Of a DNA stretch of 64,000 nt, positions 16,681 through 27,874 are shown in pieces. Under the pieces are notes generated by a model. It made no database searches. It was not told the DNA's origin and saw only the letters and a list, made by a program, of their open reading frames with translations. Position numbers and translations under genes: made by a program. Positions within the stretch are counted from its first letter, which is position 1. Each line of letters opens with the position of its first letter. The stretch is from the NCBI GenBank assembly GCA_026184295.1, contig JAHCJK010000009.1, positions 1 to 64,000 of the forward strand, written 5' to 3'. The stretch is from Planctomycetota bacterium (GTDB lineage Bacteria > Planctomycetota > SZUA-567 > H5-PLA8).

Positions 16681-18461
16681 TACTTGTTGTTCTGCAATTC
16701 CTTCTGCAGTTCTTCGATGATCAGGCGGACCTTTTTCTTCAGGTCCTCCTGCTGGTCCTTCATGCCCTTCAGGGCCTCGAAGAGGCGCGCGATCTCGGCC
16801 TGCAACTCCATCGCCTTCTCTTCCTTGGTGATGACCGTGAACTTCAGGTCGCCGCTGCGCGCGTACTGGGGCTCGTTGGACTCGGGCTGCGGCGCATCCG
16901 GCGTCTCCTCGCCGTGCGGACGGCGGATCTTCACCGGCTGGCGGTTCTTGTTGTCGCAGTCGTCGTCGGCTTCGAGCCAGAAGGTGATCTGGTCGCCGGG
17001 CTTGACGCCCAGGGCTTCCAGGTCCCAGGCGAACTTCGCGTCCAGCAGGTTGCGGCGGTCCGAATCCGCCGGCGGCTTGGGCAGTTCGAAGCGCTTGGTC
17101 TCGCCCGCCGTCTCGCTCTGCCCTTCGCGGAGCACGCGGAAGACCAGCCACAGGGCGCGCACGCCATAGTCGTCGCGCGCGTCGAAGACCACGATGGGCT
17201 TGGCCACGGGCGTCACGGTCGCGTCCTTGCCGGGGCGCTTGATGCGCACGACCGGCATCTGGTCGGGCTTGGCTTCGACGGGGTATTCGACGGGCGGCAT
17301 GCTGTTGGTCAGGCCGTCGTGGTCGAGCAGTTCGACGTGGAAGCTGTTGCTCTTGTCGATCGGGAACGGATCCTTGAGCTTCCAGACCAAGCCCTTGTCG
17401 TCCACCTGGACGAAGGCCAGTTCGCGGCTGTCGAGGCGCACGATCTTGGCCTTGGCGAGCGGCTTGGTGCTGGTGATCTGGATGTTCGCGGACGAGCCCA
17501 TGAGGGCGCTCAGCCCGCCGAACTTGTCGGGCGGCGGGGCCTGGATGTGCGCGTACGACGGCAGCGTGTAGGCGATCTCGCCGTCGGAGACTTCGGGGCG
17601 CGCGAGCACCTGGATGTGCACGGGATGGCTGCGGCCGTCGCCGACCGACGCGACCACGCTCATGTCTTCCAGCGCCTTGGAGAGCGTGCCGGCGAAGACC
17701 GCGCCGCCTTCGGGGTTCAGGTCGATGGGAATCTGCGTGCCGTCCTTGTCGGACGTGAAGAGCAGCGTGCCGGGGCTGTCGGGGATCACGCCGTCCACCG
17801 TCACGCGCACGCGCACTTCGTCGCCGCGCGCGACGAACTTCACTTCCTTGCCGTCCTTCCCGTGCACCTTCACGTCGGCGACGCGGGTCTTGGTCGGGTA
17901 CTGCGCGCTCGGATCGACGATGCGCATCGCCGCGGCTTCGAAGTAATCCGGGAAGCGGATCAGGCAGACGACCTTGATCACCAGGATCACGGCCGCCGCG
18001 ACGCCGAAGCGCACCAGCGCCTCGCGGTTGATCACGCGCAGGAAGTCCAGCGGCGCGGCCATGCGCAGGGTGTCGGTTTCCAGGGCCGCGATCAATTCCG
18101 GGGAGCCGACGTACTCGCCCTTCCTGCTCGCGCGGGAAAGCTGCATGCTGGAGATCAGGCGCCCGTTCAGCCCCGGGTTGCGGGCCTCGACGCGCAGGAC
18201 GATCTCGTCGTCGTCGTGAATCTTGCGCAGTTCCAGCATCACGTGTTTGTAGAAGGTGTAGCCGACGCCGCCGATCAGCCCCAGCAGGGCCGCCAGGCGC
18301 ACCAGGTACGGGAGTTCGAAGAGCCAGTCGAGGAGGAAATACGCCAGCACCGCGCCGATCAGCACGAGGAACGTGCGCGAAAGGCCCGTCAGCAGGATGG
18401 TGGTGCGTTCCTTGCCGCGCACCGCATCGACCCTGCGTTGCATGTCTGCCAGCGTTGACAT
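16680..18461 (-). CDS. DUF4175-like membrane protein, last gene of the MoxR operon
   Basis: A 593-residue protein with two membrane segments near residues 25-70 and one near 150-170, a long beta-rich periplasmic-type region, and a C-terminal coiled coil of about 60 residues rich in Glu, Lys and Leu (EKAMELQAEIARLFEALKG). This order is typical of large membrane proteins that end MoxR/DUF58/VWA operons in planctomycetes. It starts 30 bp after the preceding VWA gene and is the last of the five. Its role is probably structural or regulatory within the complex; no enzyme motif is seen. Confidence 0.6.
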   Translation of the reverse strand: MSTLADMQRRVDAVRGKERTTILLTGLSRTFLVLIGAVLAYFLLDWLFELPYLVRLAALLGLIGGVGYTFYKHVMLELRKIHDDDEIVLRVEARNPGLNGRLISSMQLSRASRKGEYVGSPELIAALETDTLRMAAPLDFLRVINREALVRFGVAAAVILVIKVVCLIRFPDYFEAAAMRIVDPSAQYPTKTRVADVKVHGKDGKEVKFVARGDEVRVRVTVDGVIPDSPGTLLFTSDKDGTQIPIDLNPEGGAVFAGTLSKALEDMSVVASVGDGRSHPVHIQVLARPEVSDGEIAYTLPSYAHIQAPPPDKFGGLSALMGSSANIQITSTKPLAKAKIVRLDSRELAFVQVDDKGLVWKLKDPFPIDKSNSFHVELLDHDGLTNSMPPVEYPVEAKPDQMPVVRIKRPGKDATVTPVAKPIVVFDARDDYGVRALWLVFRVLREGQSETAGETKRFELPKPPADSDRRNLLDAKFAWDLEALGVKPGDQITFWLEADDDCDNKNRQPVKIRRPHGEETPDAPQPESNEPQYARSGDLKFTVITKEEKAMELQAEIARLFEALKGMKDQQEDLKKKVRLIIEELQKELQNNK

Positions 18462-18490
18462 CCCGTTCCTTCTCCCGGCCTGCCGTTACC

Positions 18491-20974
18491 TTAGCACAAA
18501 TCGCTGCGCTTGCGGATGAACCATTCGGCGCCCATGAAGAGCGTGAAGAGGATCACGAAGAGCGGCGCGTCCCAGAGCGGGTCTTCGATGCGCACTTCCA
18601 GCTTGCGCTGCGATTCCTTCAGGTCCTTGATCAGTTCGCCGGCCTGGTTGGAAAGCAGGCAGCGGGCCTGGTTCTCCGACGGGCCGCGCACGCTGGCCTT
18701 GGCGATGTTGTCGAGGAGTTCCTTCTTCATGTCCGGCTGGTCCATCTCGATCTGCGGGATGCGGACGTTGATGTCCTTGTACGCGCCTTCCTCGGTCTCG
18801 TCCTTCAAGGCGATGCGGAAGGAGCCCTGCTCCTTGGCGATAAAGTCGCCGCGGTAGATGCCCTTCTGATTGGGCTCGGGGGTCAGGTCGAAGGGCAGCG
18901 TATTGGCGTCGTTGGCGAGGTCCGTGGCCAGCGCGGCGAAGTGGTCCTGCGTCGAGGGGTCGTAGGTGTCCTTGTTCAGGATGCGCGCGGTCACCTTGAC
19001 CTTGTCGCCGACGGCGTACTCTTCGGCGTCCGTGTTGATCTCGATGCGCGGGCTTCCGCCCAGGCAGTGCGCCAGGCCCAGGTACTGCACCGCGTGGCCG
19101 TAGAAGCGTTCGAGCGCCTCGGGGCCCATTTCGGCGGGGTAGCGCATGCGCCAGAACTGGTCGATGGCGCTGTAGAGCACGCGCCCGCGCCCGTTCTGCG
19201 CCGTGACGAGGATCGGCGGCGGGCCGCCGCGCTGCGCGGCCTCGGCTTCGCCCCCGTGGATCAGCAGGACGGACGCGTTGAGCTTGGCGCGGTTGGCTTT
19301 GTGGTACCAGAAGAGTTCCGGCATCATCTCCCAGCGGCCGGCGTTGTCTTCGTCGGTGCCGCCGACGCCGGCGTCGAGCCGCGTGAGGCTGTGGGTCTTG
19401 CCTTCGGGGGTCAGGACGAGCCGGAAGCCTTCGGTCAGCGGGCTGTTCTTCTCGTCCTCGGCGGTGGTCTCGGGCGCGCGGTCGAACTCGACGGGAATCA
19501 GGCTGTCGATCTTCGAGTCCTTGTACGAATCGGGCATGTTGTTCTTGCCGGCGATGAACCAGATGCCGCCGCCTTCCTGCACGACGAAGCGGCGGATGTT
19601 CTCGAGCTGCGCTTCGGTCCAGGACGAGTCGTTGGGCATGTTCCCGAAGACGATCACGTCGTACTTGAAGAGTTCTTCCTTCTCGGGGAATTCCTTGATG
19701 AACGGCGAGCCCGGCGTGGCCAGTTCGTTCAGGTCGGGCACCTTGAGGAAGAGCTTGCACTCCACGCGCTTGTCGCGCAGCAGCGCCGTCGAGAGGTAGC
19801 GGTATTCCCAGCGCGGCGACGATTCCAGCACCAGCACCTTCACCTTCTTGTCGATCACCTCGACCGTGCGTTCCTTGATGTTGTTGCTCGGCTCGGTGTC
19901 GCCCGCGGGCGCGGGCACTTCGATGGTGATGGGGAACTTGCCGGCCTTCTTGGGCTTGATGCGCACGACCTCGGTCTGCTCCCCGCCCTTCTTCAGGGTC
20001 ACGGGCTGCCGCGCGAGTTCCTCGCCGCCCATGGTGATGACCAGTTGCACCTGCTCGTCGGGAAAGCCGTGGTGCTTCAGGCGAACCGTCACGGGCGCGG
20101 GGTCGTCGAGGAAGATCTTGCTGTCCATGAAGACCGAACTGACCGCGACGTCGCGCGCTTCCGGCACGCCGATGCCGACGGGGAAGACGCGCACGGGCAT
20201 GTCGGACGCGACGAGCGTGGGCTCTTCGCCCTTGTTGAACCCGCCGTCGGTGACCAGCACCACGCCGGCCAGCGGCTGGCCCTTGTACTTGTTGGTCGTG
20301 GCGCGCAGCGCCCCGCCGATCTCGGTCGCGACGCCTTCGGCCTGGATGCCCTCGAGGATGCTCGCGTCGAGCTTCTCGACGCCGCCGCTCACGTTGGCCA
20401 TCTCGCCCGCGCGCGAGAACGTCCACAGGTCCACGTCGTATTCGCGCTTGAGCTTGTTCAGCAGGTCCATCTCGGGGTGCTTGAACATCGCGCGGACCAT
20501 GTCCATGCGGTTGGCCTGGGCGACCTGGTCTTCGGCGCTGGCGGGAATCTTGCGCGCGTCGGTCTCGTTCAGCGGCAGCAGGTTGAGCGTCTGGGCGGCC
20601 ACGACCTTGTCGGCGTCGGTGGCGTACTTGTCCACGCGCGTCATCGACTTGGACGTATCCACCAGGATCACGACCTTGCTCTTGGCCACGCCGCTCTTTT
20701 CGACCTGCAAGACCGGCTGCGCCAGGATGATCAATAGGATGAAGATGCCGCCCGCGCGCAGCGCCGACATGATGATCTTGCGCTTGCGCGTGCAGTAGTC
20801 GGGTTCGCGCTTGTAGAACCACCAGACGATGCCGACCGAGACCGCCGCCGCGACCAGGAAGAGCAGCACCTGGAACGGCGTCTTGAGGTTCGCCCAGTGG
20901 ATCGACCACTTGTCGATCTGCCCGCCTTCCAGGCGGTCGATGCCGAGCAGTTTGGCCAGGATCGTATTGAACAT
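18491..20974 (-). CDS. VWA-domain membrane protein (second of two)
   Basis: An 827-residue membrane protein. Two N-terminal membrane helices (LLFLVAAAVSVGIVWWF, GGIFILLIILAQPVL) lead into a VWA domain with a MIDAS metal site DTSKSMT. A glutamine amidotransferase-like region without a catalytic Cys that I can identify follows (VLESSPRWEYRYLST, then EGGGIWFIAGKNNMPDS), and one C-terminal helix ends the protein. It begins 3 bp after the BatA-like gene ends. MIDAS proteins of this kind bind partners through Mg2+ and are acted on by the MoxR ATPase. Confidence 0.75.
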   Translation of the reverse strand: MFNTILAKLLGIDRLEGGQIDKWSIHWANLKTPFQVLLFLVAAAVSVGIVWWFYKREPDYCTRKRKIIMSALRAGGIFILLIILAQPVLQVEKSGVAKSKVVILVDTSKSMTRVDKYATDADKVVAAQTLNLLPLNETDARKIPASAEDQVAQANRMDMVRAMFKHPEMDLLNKLKREYDVDLWTFSRAGEMANVSGGVEKLDASILEGIQAEGVATEIGGALRATTNKYKGQPLAGVVLVTDGGFNKGEEPTLVASDMPVRVFPVGIGVPEARDVAVSSVFMDSKIFLDDPAPVTVRLKHHGFPDEQVQLVITMGGEELARQPVTLKKGGEQTEVVRIKPKKAGKFPITIEVPAPAGDTEPSNNIKERTVEVIDKKVKVLVLESSPRWEYRYLSTALLRDKRVECKLFLKVPDLNELATPGSPFIKEFPEKEELFKYDVIVFGNMPNDSSWTEAQLENIRRFVVQEGGGIWFIAGKNNMPDSYKDSKIDSLIPVEFDRAPETTAEDEKNSPLTEGFRLVLTPEGKTHSLTRLDAGVGGTDEDNAGRWEMMPELFWYHKANRAKLNASVLLIHGGEAEAAQRGGPPPILVTAQNGRGRVLYSAIDQFWRMRYPAEMGPEALERFYGHAVQYLGLAHCLGGSPRIEINTDAEEYAVGDKVKVTARILNKDTYDPSTQDHFAALATDLANDANTLPFDLTPEPNQKGIYRGDFIAKEQGSFRIALKDETEEGAYKDINVRIPQIEMDQPDMKKELLDNIAKASVRGPSENQARCLLSNQAGELIKDLKESQRKLEVRIEDPLWDAPLFVILFTLFMGAEWFIRKRSDLC

Positions 20975-20977
20975 GGC

Positions 20978-23197
20978 TCAGTCCCTCGGCGCCCAGAGGT
21001 GCGAAAGGACCGACTCCAGCACCAGCATCGCGAAGACCAGGAACATGAACCACGGCCAGATCTCGGTGCCCTGCTTCTCGCTGACGAGCTTGTTGCCCAG
21101 TTCGTCGCTCTTGGCCACGTAGGTGAACTCGAAGCCCGGCCAGTTCTGCTTGATCGTCTCGGGCGAGACCGCCGTCAGGTCCGACTCCAGTTCGGCGTTG
21201 GAATTGAGGCTGTACGCGAGCGGCTTGAAGCCGGCGCGGTCGATGACCACTTCGTAAAAGCCCGCGCGGTCGGTCTCGATGAAATCGAAGCGCGCCCGGC
21301 CGTCCTGCGTCAGTTCGGGGCTGGTCTCGCGCTTGCCCACCGGCGGCGGCGCGGTGATGCGGATGGTCGCCTTCTGGTCGGCCAGGCTCACGTAGCCCTG
21401 GATTTCGGCGCCCACCGGCAGGTTCTTGGGCGGGCGGTTGCCCAGCGTCAGGCGGCCCGCCGAACGCAGCATGATGATGGGGAAGACCGCGCGCGTCGGC
21501 AGGTTGCTCCACGCCGTCGTGGGCGGGAACGCGCACAGGATCACGCAGCCGCTGCCGACCTTGCGTTCGACGATGGCGGGCTTGCCGTCGTCGAAGCTGG
21601 CGACCACCTGCACGTCGTCGCCGGGCAGCGGCTTGAGGTTGAAGGACTTGAAGACCTTGATCTCGGGCAGCAGCACCTGCGCGTCGGGGTCGGCGAAGTC
21701 GGCCATGATGGGGTGCGCGATCTTGTTGATGTCGCCGGCGAAGGCGTGCGCAGGCGGGAGCTTTTCCTCCCCGACCTTGGGCGCCTCGCCCCAGGTGTCG
21801 CCGATCTCGGCCGGCAGCAGCTTGAGCCCCTGTTCGCCGAACTGCGCGTTGAAGCGCGCGGGGTCGGTCTGGTCGCCGAGGAAGATCATCAGGCCCATCC
21901 CGCTGCGCACCTGGCGTTCGATCTGCTGGGCGACGACGGGCTGGAGCTTCTCGATGTTGGCCAGCACCACGGCCTGGTACGAGGAGAGGTTCTTCTCCGC
22001 GATGCGGTAGTGCGGCACCGCGTCGGTGGCGACGAGCGCGGTCTTGTCGGTCGATTCGGGGTCGGTGGGCGAGAGCGCGTAGCGCAGGTAGCCCGTCTCG
22101 CTCGCGCGCGGGTCCTCGGGCTTGATGTCCTTGCCGTCCACGAGCAGGAAATGGGTCTCGTCCACCACTTCCACCGTGTAGAAGCGGCGGTTGTCGCTGG
22201 CCAGGCGGTCGGCGCCGATGCGCACTTCCACGCGGTGGTCGCCGCCGCCGGGGAATTGCGTCTCGAGCTGCACCGTCGAGACCGCGCCGGCTTCGAGGTT
22301 CACGGCCGTGCGTTCGACGGGGCGTTCGTCGGCCGCGCCGCTCGAATCGACGTACAGGTCCACGTTGAGCCCGCTCACCTCGGCCTGCCCGAAGTTCTTG
22401 ATCTTGACGCTGAACTTCACCGTCGAGCCCGCGGTGACGATGGTGTCGCTGGGCTGGAGGTCCAGGATGGCGCAGTTTTCGCCGCCGGCGTCGCCCGCAT
22501 CGACGAGGAAGACGATGGCCTCCTCGCTGAGCTTCTTCAGTTTCTCGCCGAAGCTGTTGCTGACGTTCTTGGGGTCCCAGGCGCGGGCCTGGCGGTCGGT
22601 GACGATGTAGAGTTCCTTCGCGGCCGCGGCGTAATTCTGCGTCTTGAAGATCTTCTCGACTTCGTTGAGCGCGCGTTCGAGGTTGGTGGCGCCGTCGGAG
22701 AGGTAGGCGGACTTTTCGAGTTCCTGCTCGATCCAGGCCAGGTTCTGCGAGGGGTCGCCCATGGGGGAGCGCGCCGAGTCGTTGAAGGTGAGCAGCGCGC
22801 ACCAGGCGCCCTTGTCGAGGCGCTCGATGATCGTCTTCACCTGGCGGCGCGCGCTCTCGAAGCGCGTCTCGCGCCCGTTGTTGTAGCCCATCGAGAAGGA
22901 GTTATCGAGCAGGATCACCGCGCCGGTGTTCGCGCGCCCGCCGAGCAGGCTCACCTTGCCCGCGATCGTGGGCCGCGCCAGCGCCAGCGCCAGAAAGACC
23001 ACGGCCGCGGTGCGGATGAGCATCAGGATGATGTCGCGGAGCTGCAGGCGGCGGCTGTTCTGCTTCATCGCCTGGAGCAGGAATTCCATCGCCGCCCACT
23101 GGATCGGGCGGAAGCGGCGCTTGTTGAGCAGGTGGATGATGATGGGGACGCTGCCCAGCGCCGTGAATCCCAGGAGCAATGCGTTGAGGAAGGCCAC
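20978..23197 (-). CDS. BatA-like aerotolerance-type VWA membrane protein
   Basis: A 739-residue protein. The N terminus is a BatA N-terminal domain with two membrane helices (FLNALLLGFTALGSVPIII and a helix near 57-76). A VWA domain follows with the MIDAS motif LLDNSFSMG. The middle is beta-rich with Ig-like and amidotransferase-like parts, and a C-terminal helix (WFMFLVFAMLVLESVL) anchors it. It lies 6 bp from the DUF58 gene upstream. In characterised operons such proteins work with MoxR and DUF58 in envelope stress or protein maturation; the exact client here is unknown. Confidence 0.8.
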   Translation of the reverse strand: MAFLNALLLGFTALGSVPIIIHLLNKRRFRPIQWAAMEFLLQAMKQNSRRLQLRDIILMLIRTAAVVFLALALARPTIAGKVSLLGGRANTGAVILLDNSFSMGYNNGRETRFESARRQVKTIIERLDKGAWCALLTFNDSARSPMGDPSQNLAWIEQELEKSAYLSDGATNLERALNEVEKIFKTQNYAAAAKELYIVTDRQARAWDPKNVSNSFGEKLKKLSEEAIVFLVDAGDAGGENCAILDLQPSDTIVTAGSTVKFSVKIKNFGQAEVSGLNVDLYVDSSGAADERPVERTAVNLEAGAVSTVQLETQFPGGGDHRVEVRIGADRLASDNRRFYTVEVVDETHFLLVDGKDIKPEDPRASETGYLRYALSPTDPESTDKTALVATDAVPHYRIAEKNLSSYQAVVLANIEKLQPVVAQQIERQVRSGMGLMIFLGDQTDPARFNAQFGEQGLKLLPAEIGDTWGEAPKVGEEKLPPAHAFAGDINKIAHPIMADFADPDAQVLLPEIKVFKSFNLKPLPGDDVQVVASFDDGKPAIVERKVGSGCVILCAFPPTTAWSNLPTRAVFPIIMLRSAGRLTLGNRPPKNLPVGAEIQGYVSLADQKATIRITAPPPVGKRETSPELTQDGRARFDFIETDRAGFYEVVIDRAGFKPLAYSLNSNAELESDLTAVSPETIKQNWPGFEFTYVAKSDELGNKLVSEKQGTEIWPWFMFLVFAMLVLESVLSHLWAPRD

Positions 23198-23203
23198 CGT
23201 GCG

Positions 23204-24139
23204 CTATCTCCTCACGCGCCGGAGCGCGCGGCTTTGCAGGAAGCTGGTCAGGGCGATCTCCAGCGGCTGCGCGGTGTTGATCAGCACGTAATCGACGTTG
23301 TTGCGGTCGCACGCGGTCTTCACGGCCATCACGTGCTTCTGCAGCGCCGCCAGATAACTCTTGCGCAGCATGCGCGGCTGGCAGAGCAGGTCCTCGTAGC
23401 CTTCCAGGCCCTCGAACTTGATCAGCCCGTCGAAGGGGAAGTCGAGTTCGTACGGGTCCATGATGTGGAAGACGAGGACTTCGTGCCGCGCGAAGCGCAG
23501 GTGGCTCAAGCCCTCCATGATCTTTTCGGGCTTGTCGAGCAGGTCGCTGATCAGAATCACGATGCCGCGCCGTTTGATGCGCTCGGCGAATTCGTGCATG
23601 ATCGCGCCGGTGTCGGTCTTCTTGAGCGGCTTGGTGGCCTCGAGTTCGTGGCAGATGCGGTGGATGTGCGCGTACGACTGCTTGTGCTCGATGTAGGTCG
23701 CCAGGCCCTCGTTGAAGATCCCCACGCCCACCGCGTCGGTCTGGTGGACGATCAGGTAACTCAGCGCGGCGGTGAGGAAGTTGGCGTAGTCGAGCTTGGG
23801 GGCCGCGGCCTTTTGCGAGCCGTACAGCATCGATTCGCTGGCGTCGTGGAGGATGTGCGCGACGAAGTTGGTCTCGACCTCGTACTGCTTGACGAAGTAG
23901 CGCCCGGCCTTGGCGTACAGCTTCCAGTCCAGGTGGCGCGGGTCGTCGCCCATGCTGTATTCGCGGTGCTGCGCGAATTCGACCGAGAAGCCGTGGTACG
24001 GCGAGCGGTGCGAGCCGGCCATGAAGCCTTCGACGATCTGCCGCGCGCCGAGTTCCAGCTTGTCCACGCGGTTGAGCACGCGCGGGTCGAGATAGCGCGA
24101 GAGCGCCGTCTTGGCTTGGGCGGCCGGGGCCGTGGACAT
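23204..24139 (-). CDS. DUF58 domain protein
   Basis: A 311-residue protein with the DUF58 signature (YSMGDDPRHLDWKLYAK near 77) and a degenerate VWA-like fold (ESMLYGS and the later VILISDLLDKPEKI). DUF58 proteins are the usual third partner next to a MoxR AAA+ ATPase. It has no membrane segment, so it is cytoplasmic. It comes after the MoxR gene, separated by a 132-bp repeat-bearing spacer, and is followed 6 bp later by the BatA-like gene. Confidence 0.88.
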   Translation of the reverse strand: MSTAPAAQAKTALSRYLDPRVLNRVDKLELGARQIVEGFMAGSHRSPYHGFSVEFAQHREYSMGDDPRHLDWKLYAKAGRYFVKQYEVETNFVAHILHDASESMLYGSQKAAAPKLDYANFLTAALSYLIVHQTDAVGVGIFNEGLATYIEHKQSYAHIHRICHELEATKPLKKTDTGAIMHEFAERIKRRGIVILISDLLDKPEKIMEGLSHLRFARHEVLVFHIMDPYELDFPFDGLIKFEGLEGYEDLLCQPRMLRKSYLAALQKHVMAVKTACDRNNVDYVLINTAQPLEIALTSFLQSRALRRVRR

Positions 24140-24162
24140 CCGTAAGACTCCTATCCTTCCCG

Positions 24163-24262
24163 CACCACAGAGAACACAAACGCCGCGGAGATACGGCCTG
24201 CCAACCTTCCCTTACCCCTGCCTGAAGGGCCGTTCTCTGTGTGCTCTGTGAACTCCGTGGTG
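24163..24262. repeat. Inverted repeat of CACAGAG-type units
   Basis: Left arm CACCACAGAGAACACAAACG and onward; right arm read in reverse complement is CACCACGGAGTTCACAGAGC and onward. Both arms are built from ten-base units with CACAGAG or CACGGAG. It lies inside the operon, between MoxR and DUF58, so it could be transcribed and processed. Confidence 0.65.
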
Positions 24263-24271
24263 AAAACGACG

Positions 24272-25468
<1,197 letters not shown>

Positions 25469-25833
25469 GGAAATCCTCCGGCAAACACCGCTTTAGTTTC
25501 ACTCGGACCGCTGCGCGCGCCTACCTTATTAGGCAAACGCTGCGTGCTTGTACAGCGAATCGGGCGCTCATTCTCCACGACGGCTTCCAACACGCAATGG
25601 AACACGGCAGGCCTTCTTAAAAAAGGCCTATCTCCTTGTCCAATTGCGACTTGGGTGGAAATTTATTACCAAGCCATGCATTCCCTTGTATATACTCCGC
25701 ACCTCCTGAAGCTGCTCAGAAATTCTGCCGCCCTGTCGGGATTCAATGCAGTTCCACGCGCCTTTGCTAATGAAGCCTACCCACACCAACCGCTGGAGCA
25801 GGTTGAAAGTTTCAAGTTAGTAAAGATAGGCCG
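25469..25833. other. Intergenic region with a short hairpin; promoter side of the MoxR operon
   Basis: No convincing gene. The hairpin AGGCCTT / AAGGCCT at 25609-25629 surrounds an A-rich loop and may end transcription arriving from the right. The stretch is poorer in GC than its neighbours (for example around 25650-25700). The minus-strand promoter for the five-gene operon should lie close to 25469-25560. Confidence 0.4.
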
Positions 25834-26574
25834 TCAGATTCTGGTCAGGTTGCTCAGTTCATCCGCGTGCAGCGCCCGCCGGTAGACCGCCAGGCCGCCG
25901 AGCACGCCCGCGAACCAGTTGCCCATCTCGCCGCTGCGGTCCACCGCGCCGACGGTAAAGTCGCTTCCATCCGCGCCGCCGTCGAAAAGTCCGCCCGGAT
26001 ACGCGTACGGATTCCAGCGCTCGCGCGGCTCGAAGACGCCGTTGAGGTACGAGCGCGCGCTCGCGGCGTCGTACGTGAACGCCACGCATTGCCAGAGATC
26101 GTAGGGCACCGGCGTGGCGTTGATCGACAGATCTTCGCAATACTTGCAGCCCGGCGTCGGACCGCCGACGTTCGAGACGTGCCCGCAGACCTGGTTGCGG
26201 TTGCCGTGCAGGCCGATGTTGAGGAAGAGCCCGTACTGGCGCTTCGCCCGCGTCTCGTTCCACTGCCCGGCGATGAACTCGCAGTGGACGTTCGCGCATG
26301 TTGCACGCTTGATCCACGCAACGACGCTCACCTGCGCCTTGGGCCCGCGCAGGTTCAGCCCGGGGCAGGCCGCGCGCGGCAGGTTGAACCACTGCCCTTC
26401 CTTCAGTTCCGCCGCAAACGGCCCGAAGAGGCCTTCCCCCGCCCGCGCGATGGGCCCGTTCATCTCGGCGAGTTCGTACGGTTCCGGGCCTTCGGCGACG
26501 CGCGGCTTCCCGGCGGGCTCCTGGAAATTCCAGAAGCAGACCAGGCCGGGGACTTCGAGCGGGTGCGCGGGCAT
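25834..26574 (-). CDS. LamG-like (concanavalin A-like lectin) domain protein
   Basis: A 246-residue protein that is mostly one LamG/concanavalin-type beta-sandwich: LVCFWNFQEPAG at the start, VSVVAWIKRATCANVHCEFIAG in the middle, WQCVAFTYDAASARSYLNG and the closing GGLAVYRRALHADEL, all standard blocks of LamG-like domains. There is no signal peptide and no fused enzyme. It probably binds carbohydrate. It lies 45 bp after a hydrolase gene on the same strand, so the two may be co-expressed. Confidence 0.75.
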   Translation of the reverse strand: MPAHPLEVPGLVCFWNFQEPAGKPRVAEGPEPYELAEMNGPIARAGEGLFGPFAAELKEGQWFNLPRAACPGLNLRGPKAQVSVVAWIKRATCANVHCEFIAGQWNETRAKRQYGLFLNIGLHGNRNQVCGHVSNVGGPTPGCKYCEDLSINATPVPYDLWQCVAFTYDAASARSYLNGVFEPRERWNPYAYPGGLFDGGADGSDFTVGAVDRSGEMGNWFAGVLGGLAVYRRALHADELSNLTRI

Positions 26575-26619
26575 GCGCGTACTGTAGGTGAGCCCGCGCG
26601 TCTGTCCAGTCTCAGGGCG

Positions 26620-27549
26620 TCACAGCCACGTGTCGATAAAGGCCATGATCTCCGCGCGCATCTCGGCGGTCTCGAAGTGCCCGGTGTCGCGGCGGAACAT
26701 CTTCCAGGCGTCCGGAGCGCCGGCGGAACGGTAGATCTTCTTCAATTCGCGGTCGATCTTGTCCAGGCCTTTCGGCGGGGTCAGCTTGTCGTAATTGCCG
26801 TTGAGCGACAGGTGCGCGCGCGGGGCGATCAGTTCGTTGACGCCGACGGTGTCGAAGTGCTTGAGCAGGCGCGGGACGTAGTAGTAGATGCCGTGCCCGT
26901 CGAGGCCGCGGGTGGCGATCAGTTCGTGGTAGTCGGTCATGCAGCAGAGGTCGATGCAGACCTTCATGCGCAGGTCCAGCGCGGCGGTCCACCAAGCCAT
27001 CGTCGAACCCATCGAGAGGCCCAGGGTTCCGACGCGGGCGGCATCGACGTCCTTGCGCGCGCAGAGCCAGTCGGTGGCGCGCAGGTTGTCGTAGACCATC
27101 AGGCCCCACATCACCTGGCCCTTCCAGAGCATCTCCTTGAAGACTTCGCTTTCGGCGCGGCTGAAGCGTTCGCCGAAGTTCCACTGGTCGATGCTCATGC
27201 TGGCGATGCCGCGGCGGGCCAGTTCCTCGGCCCAGGGCGTGCGCTGGCCGAAGGCGTCGCGCGGTTCGATGAGTTCGCGCTTGCCGTTCTTGTGTTCTCC
27301 GCCGTGGTAATGGTTGTAAAGGATCGCGGGAAAGGGCGCGGGGTTGCCGCGCGGCCGGGCAAAGAGCGCCGGGACCGGATCGAGTCCGTTCAGGTCCAGG
27401 ATCCAGCGTTCGAGCACGTAGCTTTCGCGGTCTTCCTCGGCGAACTTCCGGCCCGTGATCGGGCGGTTACGGGCGGGAAGGTCGCCCAACAGGCTATAAA
27501 GGAGCTTTCGGCGGGCAGACAGGTGCGACAACGAGCCGGAGGCGGCCAT
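26620..27549 (-). CDS. Alpha/beta hydrolase (dienelactone hydrolase-like)
   Basis: A 309-residue single-domain hydrolase with nucleophile elbow GLSMGS, the acid candidate Asp in [10 protein letters not shown] and His in RDTGHFE, so the catalytic set is complete. An N-terminal block of about 70 residues resembles that of acetyl xylan esterase-like proteins. No signal peptide is seen. It shares family, but not close sequence, with the first domain of the hydrolase at 579. The substrate is unknown. Confidence 0.78.
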   Translation of the reverse strand: MAASGSLSHLSARRKLLYSLLGDLPARNRPITGRKFAEEDRESYVLERWILDLNGLDPVPALFARPRGNPAPFPAILYNHYHGGEHKNGKRELIEPRDAFGQRTPWAEELARRGIASMSIDQWNFGERFSRAESEVFKEMLWKGQVMWGLMVYDNLRATDWLCARKDVDAARVGTLGLSMGSTMAWWTAALDLRMKVCIDLCCMTDYHELIATRGLDGHGIYYYVPRLLKHFDTVGVNELIAPRAHLSLNGNYDKLTPPKGLDKIDRELKKIYRSAGAPDAWKMFRRDTGHFETAEMRAEIMAFIDTWL

Positions 27550-27874
27550 GGGTGGAATCCTTATAATAGGGAGAAGGAGCTTCGAGACTGCTTACCGAAT
27601 GTGCTTCATTCTCGCAAGTCTTGTCCCGATAGAATCTAGTATCGAATTCTATGGTTTAGGTGGCCGCTAGGGTTTCGTTTGGTGATCGGACCCGAAGGGT
27701 CCAGCAAGTCTGCCAAGGGCGGAATTTTACTGGATTGTAGAGGAAAACTCGGCCATGATAGACAGGGTTGGGATGCTACCATGCGATAAGCAGTCAGGGG
27801 ATGCTGCACGTAGTGTGCTTGTCGCCGGAGGTCCGTGCCCAGTGAACGCCTGGGGAAGGAGTTCTCGCTTCAAC
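27550..27874. other. Intergenic region upstream of the exported protein
   Basis: A 325-base spacer between divergent genes. It is poorer in GC than the flanks and contains TATAAT near 27562, but no well-spaced -35 box is evident. GGACCCGAAGGGTCC near 27690 is a short palindrome that could be an operator. No gene is seen. Confidence 0.35.

Noticed and set aside
18486-22802. 1438-residue minus-strand frame over the two VWA genes
   Set aside because: Its sequence is Arg/Ala/Gly-rich noise, while the overlapping frames carry MIDAS motifs and membrane helices.
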